From Peptostreptococcaceae bacterium (GTDB taxonomy: Bacteria; Bacillota; Clostridia; Peptostreptococcales; Anaerovoracaceae), in NCBI GenBank assembly GCA_016650115.1, contig JAENWI010000023.1, forward strand, positions 1 through 12,413: a stretch of DNA of 12,413 nt, given 5' to 3'. The notes under the pieces were generated by a model. That model was not told the DNA's origin. It saw only the letters and a list, made by a program, of their open reading frames with translations, and searched no databases. Numbering within the stretch: position 1 is the stretch's first letter; every line of letters starts with the position of its first letter. Position numbers and translations under genes: made by a program. Below, one piece after another: positions 6,439 to 12,413 of this stretch.

Positions 6439-7728
6439 ATGATGAAATCAACTTTTGTTTCAAGAGAAAAAAATGACGTAAAATTTACTATGGAATTCAC
6501 AGCAGAGGAATTCGAACAAGCAGTTATTAAGGCTTACCAGGAAAATAAGGGCAAATTTGCACTAGATGGTTTCAGAAAAGGCAAGGCCCCAAGAAAGCTT
6601 ATAGAAACTCAGTATGGAGAAGATGTATTCTTTGAAGATGCTATTAATAATATGTTTTCAGAGAATTATCCAATAGCACTTGACGAACTTTCCATTGATG
6701 TTATTGATAAACCTAAAGCAGATTTCAGCGAAATTGAAAAAGGGAAAGATTTTACAATTACGATTAATGTAGAAGCTTATCCGGAAATAGAAGTCAAAGA
6801 TTATAAGGGAGTGAAAATTGAAAAAAGTGAGTTCCCTGTAACAGATGAAGACGTAAATAAGGAAATTGAAGATTTAAGAAAGAAAAATGCACGATTGGTT
6901 CTTGCAGACAGGTGTGTGAAGGACGGAGATATGGTTCTTCTGGATTACATGGGATTTGTCGGGGAACACCAGTTTGATGGTGGAACAGCAGAAAGATATT
7001 CGCTTAAGATAGGTTCAAATTCATTTATTCCTGGATTTGAGGAGCAACTGATTGACGCTGCAGTCGGCGAAGAAAGAGATGTTAAAATTACATTTCCTGA
7101 GGAATACCATTCAGAAGACCTAGCAGGCAAAGAAGCAATTTTCAAGTGCAAAGTACATGAAATTAAGGAAGAGGAACTCCCTGAATTAAATGATGAATTT
7201 GCTAAGGATGTCAGTGAATTTGATACTCTTGAGGAATTAAAGGCAGAAACAAAATTGAATTTAGAAAAAGCTGCTGAAGCAAGAGCTCTAAACAAAATGA
7301 AAAACAGCGTGATTGAAAAAGTTTTCAACGCCAATGAGGTGGAGATACCTAAAATAATGGTTGAAGAAGAAATTGACGCTATGATGAATGAATTCAAGCA
7401 GCAGCTAAGCCAGCAGGGACTGAACCTTGAACAGTATTTTGAGTATCTTCAGAAGGACGCTGAATCTTTTAGAGAAGATCTTAGAGAAGAAGCGGCAAAG
7501 AAGGTAAAAACCAGAACGATCATTGCTGCAGTTGCAAAAGCTGAAGCAATAGAAGTGGCAAAAGAAGAAATTGATCAAGAGCTGGAACTCATGGCAATCC
7601 AGTATAAATTGGATGTGGATAAGATTAGAGAAATGCTTGGAGCGGAAAACTTCGCATTCCTTGAAAAAGATATTAAAATTAGAAAAGCTGTTGATTTCAT
7701 GTATGAAAATGCAGTAATAGAGAAATAA
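6439..7728 (+). CDS. tig: Trigger factor, ribosome-associated chaperone and peptidyl-prolyl isomerase
   Basis: At 429 residues it has the normal trigger factor length. The N-terminal ribosome-binding domain (about 1-115) carries GFRKGKAPRKLIE (44-56), the loop that docks on ribosomal protein L23. The FKBP-type domain (about 155-245) shows VKDGDMVLLDYMGFVGE and a FIPGFEEQL stretch. The C-terminal helical arms that cradle nascent chains begin after PELNDEFAKDVSEF, with EEIDAMMNEFKQQLSQQGLN and many charged helices. It shields and folds proteins leaving the ribosome in the cytoplasm. AGGAGG (6426-6431) sits seven bases before the ATG at 6439; a second ATG at 6442 is also possible and changes only one residue. 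It leads an operon with clpP and clpX, linking folding with protein breakdown. Confidence 0.97.
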   Translation: MMKSTFVSREKNDVKFTMEFTAEEFEQAVIKAYQENKGKFALDGFRKGKAPRKLIETQYGEDVFFEDAINNMFSENYPIALDELSIDVIDKPKADFSEIEKGKDFTITINVEAYPEIEVKDYKGVKIEKSEFPVTDEDVNKEIEDLRKKNARLVLADRCVKDGDMVLLDYMGFVGEHQFDGGTAERYSLKIGSNSFIPGFEEQLIDAAVGEERDVKITFPEEYHSEDLAGKEAIFKCKVHEIKEEELPELNDEFAKDVSEFDTLEELKAETKLNLEKAAEARALNKMKNSVIEKVFNANEVEIPKIMVEEEIDAMMNEFKQQLSQQGLNLEQYFEYLQKDAESFREDLREEAAKKVKTRTIIAAVAKAEAIEVAKEEIDQELELMAIQYKLDVDKIREMLGAENFAFLEKDIKIRKAVDFMYENAVIEK

Positions 7729-7769
7729 ATAATTACGGTTTTAAAAATTGTAATAACTGGAGGGGAAAA

Positions 7770-8351
7770 ATGGCATTAATACCTTATGTAATAGAACAAA
7801 CCAGCAGAGGAGAAAGATCTTATGACATTTATTCAAGGCTTCTAAAGGATAGAATTATATTCCTTGGAGAGGCAATTGATGAAAATGTTGCAAGTGTTAT
7901 TGTAGCTCAATTATTATTTCTGGAAGCTGAAGACTCGGATAAAGATATCTGTATCTATATTAACAGCCCTGGTGGCTCAGTTACCGCGGGAATGGCCATA
8001 TATGACACAATGCAGTATATCAAACCGGATGTATCGACCATCTGCGTTGGTATGGCGGCAAGCATGGGAGCTTTTCTTCTTTCATCCGGTGCGAAGGGGA
8101 AAAGATTTGCATTGCCAAATGCAGAAATCATGATTCATCAGCCGCTTGGAGGGTTTAACGGCCAGGCTGAAGACTTTAAAATCCATGCGGATCGAATTAT
8201 TAAAATGAGACAGAGACTGAACGAAATTCTTAGCAGGAATACTGGCAGAGAGCTATCTCAAATTGAGAAAGATACAGATAGAGATAACTTTCTTGAAGCA
8301 GATGAAGCTGCAGAATACGGTATTGTTGACAAGGTAATATCGAAAAGATAA
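7770..8351 (+). CDS. clpP: ATP-dependent Clp protease, proteolytic subunit ClpP
   Basis: The 193-residue serine peptidase has the intact catalytic triad: Ser98 in GMAASMGAFLL, His123 in MIHQPLGG and Asp172 in TDRDNFL. The oxyanion region SPGGSVTAGMAIYDTM is at 66-81. ClpP forms a barrel of two seven-membered rings that degrades substrates unfolded by a Clp ATPase. The N terminus MALIPYVIEQTSRGERSYDI matches the usual short propeptide and axial loop region. GGAGGGG at 7759-7765 supports the start. It lies 41 bases after tig and 11 bases before clpX with no terminator, so the three genes form an operon. ClpX next door is its obvious partner. Nothing is unusual in the sequence. Confidence 0.98.
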   Translation: MALIPYVIEQTSRGERSYDIYSRLLKDRIIFLGEAIDENVASVIVAQLLFLEAEDSDKDICIYINSPGGSVTAGMAIYDTMQYIKPDVSTICVGMAASMGAFLLSSGAKGKRFALPNAEIMIHQPLGGFNGQAEDFKIHADRIIKMRQRLNEILSRNTGRELSQIEKDTDRDNFLEADEAAEYGIVDKVISKR

Positions 8352-8362
8352 ACGGGGGGAAA

Positions 8363-9640
8363 ATGACTAAACAGGACAATAACGATAAATTGAAATGCTC
8401 ATTCTGCGGAAAGACTCAAGACCAGGTCAAGAGACTTATTGCAGGACCAGGTGTTTATATATGCGATGAGTGCGTTGAGCTTTGCATGGACATTATTGAA
8501 GAGGAACTTGCCGAACTGCATAAGGTTTCAGGTAGTGCCAATGAGAAATTTGAGCTGCCAAAACCAATGGATATAGCAAGAATTCTGTCAGAATATGTAA
8601 TAGACCAGGATGATGCGAAGAAAGCGCTTGCTGTGGCAGTGTACAATCATTATAAAAGGATAAACGGTTTTGATGATAAAAGCGACGATGTTGAAATACA
8701 AAAGAGCAATATCATTATGATTGGACCTACTGGTTCAGGCAAAACTTTACTTGCCCAGACCCTTGCAAAAATACTGAAGGTCCCTTTTGCAATAGCAGAT
8801 GCAACAGCACTTACTGAAGCCGGGTATGTTGGAGAAGATGTTGAAAATATACTTCTTAAACTGATTCAGGCAGCAGATTATGATATGGAAAAAGCCCAAA
8901 AAGGGATTATCTATGTAGATGAAATTGACAAGATTGCACGAAAATCAGAAAATGTATCCATTACCAGAGACGTAAGTGGCGAAGGCGTTCAACAGGCCCT
9001 TTTGAAAATACTGGAAGGCACCATAGCAAGTGTTCCGCCTCAAGGTGGACGAAAACATCCTCAACAGGAATTCCTTCAGTTTGATACGACGAATGTTTTG
9101 TTTATTTGTGGAGGAGCATTCGATGGCCTTGAAAAAATAGTGCAAAGAAGGATTGGTGAAAAAACAATCGGATTTAATTCTGATATTAAACACAATAAAA
9201 TGAATGTTGCAGAAACTCTTAAAAAACTGCAGCCGGAAGACCTGATGAAATTCGGTCTTATCCCCGAATTTATAGGCAGACTGCCAGTGATTGTAAATCT
9301 AAGTGAACTTTCAAAAGAGGCATTGGTAAGAATCATTACGGAGCCAAAGAATGCGCTGTTGAAACAGTATAAGAAGTTATTTGCCATGGATCATGTTGAG
9401 CTTGAAATTGAGGATGAAGCGGTTCTTAGAATTGCAGAGAAGGCGATTGAAAGAAAAACCGGAGCAAGAGGCCTTAGAAGTATCTTAGAAAGAATCATGA
9501 CTGATATAATGTTTGAAATACCTTCAAGAGAAGACGTACATAAATGCATTATCACAAAAAGTACAATTGACAATGAAACAATGCCGACATTGGTCCTTGT
9601 TGAACCTGAAAAGGTGAAAAAGAAGGATACTGCATCTTAA
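8363..9640 (+). CDS. clpX: ClpX, ATP-dependent Clp protease unfoldase subunit
   Basis: The 425-residue protein has every ClpX hallmark. Its zinc-binding domain has Cys12, Cys15, Cys34 and Cys37 (CSFC and CDEC), which dimerises and recruits substrates or adaptors. The AAA+ domain has Walker A GPTGSGKT (121-128), the pore loop GYVG (154-157) that grips substrate, Walker B IIYVDEID (182-189), and a GARGLR sensor 2 motif near the C-terminal domain. The ClpP-docking IGF loop is at 269-271. It unfolds tagged proteins and feeds them to ClpP. The start is supported by a G6-A ribosome binding site at 8354-8360, just after the clpP stop. A terminator follows the gene, separating it from lon. Confidence 0.98.
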   Translation: MTKQDNNDKLKCSFCGKTQDQVKRLIAGPGVYICDECVELCMDIIEEELAELHKVSGSANEKFELPKPMDIARILSEYVIDQDDAKKALAVAVYNHYKRINGFDDKSDDVEIQKSNIIMIGPTGSGKTLLAQTLAKILKVPFAIADATALTEAGYVGEDVENILLKLIQAADYDMEKAQKGIIYVDEIDKIARKSENVSITRDVSGEGVQQALLKILEGTIASVPPQGGRKHPQQEFLQFDTTNVLFICGGAFDGLEKIVQRRIGEKTIGFNSDIKHNKMNVAETLKKLQPEDLMKFGLIPEFIGRLPVIVNLSELSKEALVRIITEPKNALLKQYKKLFAMDHVELEIEDEAVLRIAEKAIERKTGARGLRSILERIMTDIMFEIPSREDVHKCIITKSTIDNETMPTLVLVEPEKVKKKDTAS

Positions 9641-9644
9641 ACAA

Positions 9645-9671
9645 CAGGCGGCTTATGTCGCCTGACTTTTT
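9645..9671 (+). terminator. Rho-independent terminator between clpX and lon
   Basis: CAGGCG (9645-9650) pairs with CGCCTG (9659-9664). Two inner pairs (GC with GT) reduce the loop to TTAT. AC and five T residues (9667-9671) follow. It starts five bases after the clpX stop and ends only about 26 bases before the lon start. Either lon is transcribed by read-through from the clp operon or its promoter lies inside the clpX 3' end; I found no convincing one. Confidence 0.75.
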
Positions 9672-9697
9672 CTATTTAGGGTAAAGGGGAAGAAAAA

Positions 9698-12154
9698 ATG
9701 ACAGAAGAAAAAAAAGCGGAAGAAAAAAAAGCGGAAGAAAAAAAAGCAGAAGAAAAAAAAGCAGAAGAAAAAAAGACGGAAGAAGAAAAGACGGAAGAAG
9801 AAAAGACAAAAGAAAAAAATGAAATAGAAAACCAGGAGGAGAATGGTCTTTTAACTTTGCCAATGATTCCACTCAGGGGATTATCCATATTCCCGAATAT
9901 GGTTTTACATTTCGATATAGGTCGGGAAAAATCAATCAATGCGCTTGAGAAGGCAATGATTATGAATCAAAAAGTCTTTTTGGTTACACAGAAGGATGAA
10001 AATACCGATTTGCCAACGATTAGTGATTTCTACCATGTAGGAACAGTAGCTAAGATAAAGCAGATGCTGAAACTTCCTGGAGATTCCATAAGAGTTTTGG
10101 TGGAAGGCGTATGCAGAGGAGAAATATCGGAGATTATATTTGAAGTTCCATATTTCAGATGCAAGGTTTCAAAGGTTGAAGACATAGAGACCAGCGACCT
10201 GCCAGCCGCAACAGAAGCTCTTATGAGGTCCGTAATTTCTAGTTTCGATGAATACCTTTCAGTCAATCCAAAAAAAGCTAAGGATGTTTTTCCGTCGATT
10301 ATGACAATTGAGCAGCCTGGAAGACTTGCTGATATAATTGCTTCTCATATGGATATTAAAATTGACGAAAAGCAGACAATATTAGAAACTTTTGATATAG
10401 ACAGAAGACTCGAAATTTTAAATGATTTATTGAATCGAGAAATAGAAATTCTTAATATAGAGCAAACTATTAGTTATAATGTGAAGACGCAAATTGATAA
10501 AAATCAAAGAGAATATTATCTTCGTGAGCAACTTAGGGCAATTCAAAAAGAGCTTGGACATGACGAGGACCCTGCTGATGAAGTGCTGGAATTGATGACT
10601 CAGTTGAAGAAACTGAAAATTCCTAAAAAAATATCGGAAAAGGTAGAGAAAGAAATCAAAAGGCTTTCGAAAATGCAACCGAATTCTGCGGAAGGTACGG
10701 TTATAAGAACTTATATTGAAACAATATTGGCGTTGCCTTGGAATAAAAGTTCAAAAGCAAATATCGATTTGCTGGCGGCGGAAAAAATTCTCGATGAGGA
10801 CCATTATGGTCTTGAAAAGGTGAAGGAAAGGGTACTGGAATACCTGGCAGTAATTAAACTTTCGAAAACTTTAAAAGGGCCGATACTTTGTCTTGTAGGA
10901 CCTCCGGGGGTTGGAAAAACATCAATTGCTAAATCTGTTGCACGTGCTACAAACAGAGAGTTTGTTAGGATGTCTTTAGGTGGAGTAAGAGATGAGGCTG
11001 AAATAAGAGGACACAGAAGAACTTATATTGGAGCAATACCTGGAAGAGTAATTGCAAGCATAAAAGAAGGTGGAACTAACAACCCGGTTTTTTTGTTTGA
11101 CGAAGTGGATAAAATAGGAGCTGACTTTAAGGGAGATCCAGCATCTGCTTTGCTTGAAGTTTTAGACCCTGAGCAGAATAAAGATTTCATGGATCACTAT
11201 TTGGAAATAGCATTTGATCTTTCAAAAGTAATGTTTATTACTACAGCAAATACAATTGATACCATACCAAGACCTCTTCTAGACAGAATGGAAGTCATTA
11301 ATATTACCGGGTATACAGAAGAAGAAAAAGTGAATATTGCTGAAAATTATCTAGTCCCTAAAAAGGTTAAAGAGCATGGATTGACACTCGAAAATATTCA
11401 AATCAGCGAGGATGCAATACGTGGGCTGATAAACTACTATACAAGAGAATCAGGAGTTAGAAATCTTGAGAGAGAAATAGCTAACTTGTGCCGTAAAGTG
11501 GCTCGTAAAATAGTGAGCTCCGATGTCAAATCATATGTTATTACTGAAAAAAACCTGGAAGATTATTTAGGAAAAAAACATTTCAGATATGATATTATTG
11601 AAGGCGTAAATGAAGTAGGTGTTACAACAGGACTTGCCTGGACAGTTGTTGGCGGGGATACTCTGTTTATTGAAACGACAGCGGTGCCAGGAACAGGACA
11701 ACTTGTGCTTACGGGACAGCTTGGCGACGTGATGCAGGAATCTGCAAAGGCGGGACTTAGCTATATCAGGTCAGTTGCCGGGAAATACCATATAGATGAA
11801 GAATTCCATACGAATAAGGATATTCATATACATATTCCGGAAGGAGCCACACCGAAAGATGGCCCTTCGGCAGGTGTCACTATGGCGACTGCTGTGATTT
11901 CAACACTTACGGGAATTCCTGTAAGGAAAGAAGTTGCAATGACCGGTGAAATTACTCTTAGAGGAAAGGTCCTTCCTGTGGGGGGAATCAGAGAAAAAGT
12001 TCTTGCAGCACACAGAGCGGGAATAAAAAAGATATTACTTCCTAGAGATAATGAACGAGATATAGAAGAAATTCCTGAGAAAGTCAGAAAAGATTTAGAA
12101 TTTGTGCTCATCAGCACAGTTGACGAAGCACTTGAACATGCTTTGGCAAAATGA
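9698..12154 (+). CDS. lon: Lon protease (LonA type), ATP-dependent, with charged repeat N-terminal tail
   Basis: The 818-residue protein is a complete LonA: N-terminal substrate domain starting at LPMIPLRGLSIFPNMVLHF (54-72), a coiled region with IDKNQREYYLREQLRAIQKELG (266-287), the AAA+ domain with Walker A GPPGVGKT (401-408) and Walker B PVFLFDEVDK (463-472), and the protease domain with the Ser724/Lys767 dyad in DGPSAGVTMATA and GIREKVLAAHRAG. The Ser-Lys distance of 43 equals that of the E. coli enzyme. Lon degrades misfolded and regulatory proteins in the cytoplasm. The odd part is the first 50 or so residues: seven five-residue units, EEKKA becoming EEKKT and EEEKT, before the usual domain. 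AGGGGA at 9685-9690 supports the ATG at 9698. A terminator separates it from clpX, and engB follows after 13 bases, probably in the same transcript. Confidence 0.97.
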   Translation: MTEEKKAEEKKAEEKKAEEKKAEEKKTEEEKTEEEKTKEKNEIENQEENGLLTLPMIPLRGLSIFPNMVLHFDIGREKSINALEKAMIMNQKVFLVTQKDENTDLPTISDFYHVGTVAKIKQMLKLPGDSIRVLVEGVCRGEISEIIFEVPYFRCKVSKVEDIETSDLPAATEALMRSVISSFDEYLSVNPKKAKDVFPSIMTIEQPGRLADIIASHMDIKIDEKQTILETFDIDRRLEILNDLLNREIEILNIEQTISYNVKTQIDKNQREYYLREQLRAIQKELGHDEDPADEVLELMTQLKKLKIPKKISEKVEKEIKRLSKMQPNSAEGTVIRTYIETILALPWNKSSKANIDLLAAEKILDEDHYGLEKVKERVLEYLAVIKLSKTLKGPILCLVGPPGVGKTSIAKSVARATNREFVRMSLGGVRDEAEIRGHRRTYIGAIPGRVIASIKEGGTNNPVFLFDEVDKIGADFKGDPASALLEVLDPEQNKDFMDHYLEIAFDLSKVMFITTANTIDTIPRPLLDRMEVINITGYTEEEKVNIAENYLVPKKVKEHGLTLENIQISEDAIRGLINYYTRESGVRNLEREIANLCRKVARKIVSSDVKSYVITEKNLEDYLGKKHFRYDIIEGVNEVGVTTGLAWTVVGGDTLFIETTAVPGTGQLVLTGQLGDVMQESAKAGLSYIRSVAGKYHIDEEFHTNKDIHIHIPEGATPKDGPSAGVTMATAVISTLTGIPVRKEVAMTGEITLRGKVLPVGGIREKVLAAHRAGIKKILLPRDNERDIEEIPEKVRKDLEFVLISTVDEALEHALAK
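9704..9808 (+). repeat. Seven tandem 15-bp repeats at the 5' end of lon
   Basis: Units of the type GAAGAAAAAAAAGCG run in frame from the third codon of lon, each encoding EEKKA, EEKKT or EEEKT. Copies one to four differ only in a final G or A, and each contains a run of eight A residues. Copies five to seven are progressively diverged, and a degenerate eighth follows (9809-9823). The near-identity of the first copies points to recent copy-number change by slippage. The 15-bp period preserves the reading frame. Confidence 0.92.
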
Positions 12155-12167
12155 AAAAGGGAAAAAT

Positions 12168-12413
12168 ATGAATATTACCAAATCCGAGCTTGAAGCGGTT
12201 GCAGTAAGAAAAAATCAATACCCGGAAGATAATGTAAAGGAAATAGCTTTTGCCGGCAGATCAAATGTAGGTAAATCATCCCTTTTAAATCTATTGGTGA
12301 ACAGAAAAAATCTGGCTAGAGTAAGCGGCAGCCCGGGAAAGACCAGAACCATTAATTTCTATAGAATTAATGATCAGTTTAGAATTGTCGACCTGCCAGG
12401 ATACGGGTATGCC
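12168..12413 (+). CDS. engB: Ribosome biogenesis GTPase YsxC/EngB (YihA), N-terminal part, cut by window end
   Basis: The frame runs open for 82 codons to the window edge. It shows the GTPase motifs in order: G1 GRSNVGKSS (about 30-38), G2 around GKTRTINFYRI (57-67), and G3 DLPGYGYA (75-82). The DLPGYGYA form and the short N-terminal lead MNITKSELEAVAVRKNQYPE are characteristic of the EngB/YsxC family, which acts in late 50S subunit assembly and is essential in many Firmicutes. AGGG (12158-12161) is placed six bases before the ATG, and the gene starts 13 bases after the lon stop, the usual Firmicute order. The remaining G4 and G5 motifs lie beyond the window. Confidence 0.95.
   Translation, partial: MNITKSELEAVAVRKNQYPEDNVKEIAFAGRSNVGKSSLLNLLVNRKNLARVSGSPGKTRTINFYRINDQFRIVDLPGYGYA

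Noticed and set aside
9704..9823. Short regular repeats considered as a CRISPR array
   Set aside because: The units are contiguous 15-mers without spacers and are in frame with lon.
9672..9939. Minus-strand frames rich in Phe, Leu and Ser across the start of lon
   Set aside because: They are the reverse complement of the Lys/Glu repeat tail; their low-complexity hydrophobic translation is a by-product of the A-rich repeats.

Overview
The window is AT-rich bacterial DNA with compact gene spacing, strong AGGAGG-type ribosome binding sites and sigma-70/sigma-A style promoters. The order trigger factor, clpP, clpX, lon, ysxC/engB is typical of Firmicutes. Together with a 3H-domain niacin repressor (NiaR/YrxA family), a sigma-54 activator beside a class III aminotransferase, and AT-rich codon use, it suggests an anaerobic member of the Clostridia. 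The genus cannot be settled from the sequence alone. No tRNA, rRNA, CRISPR array or mobile element was seen.

Left part (1-1745): the C-terminal end of a sigma-54-dependent activator, followed 35 bases later by a complete PLP-dependent class III aminotransferase of the 4-aminobutyrate/acetylornithine type. The pair looks like a regulated amino-acid or amine catabolic unit. A bidirectional hairpin terminator (1844-1881) separates it from the convergent gene downstream.

Niacin module (1901-3640): niaR on the minus strand is divergent from a polytopic membrane protein of the PTS EIIC-like type. The membrane protein gene has a near-perfect promoter (TTGACA, 17 bp, TAAAAT). The spacer of this promoter is filled by an 18-base palindrome centred on GTGTCAAGACAC, which resembles the NiaR operator. 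This is the most informative non-coding signal in the window. It suggests that the EIIC-like protein, which has no IIA or IIB partner here, takes up niacin or a related NAD precursor rather than a sugar.

Middle (3753-6283): a CYTH-fold triphosphate-tunnel protein overlaps by four bases (ATGA) with a large membrane-anchored nucleotide-sugar 4,6-dehydratase of the CapD/FlaA1/PglF/WbpM group. A promoter and a terminator are interleaved just upstream of this pair.

Right part (6439-12413): a proteostasis block of trigger factor, ClpP and ClpX, then a terminator, then Lon and the start of the ribosome-assembly GTPase YsxC/EngB, which is cut by the window edge. The genes in this block cover nascent-chain folding, ATP-dependent proteolysis and large-subunit assembly. 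Lon carries an unusual highly charged N-terminal tail encoded by seven tandem 15-bp repeats containing A8 tracts.
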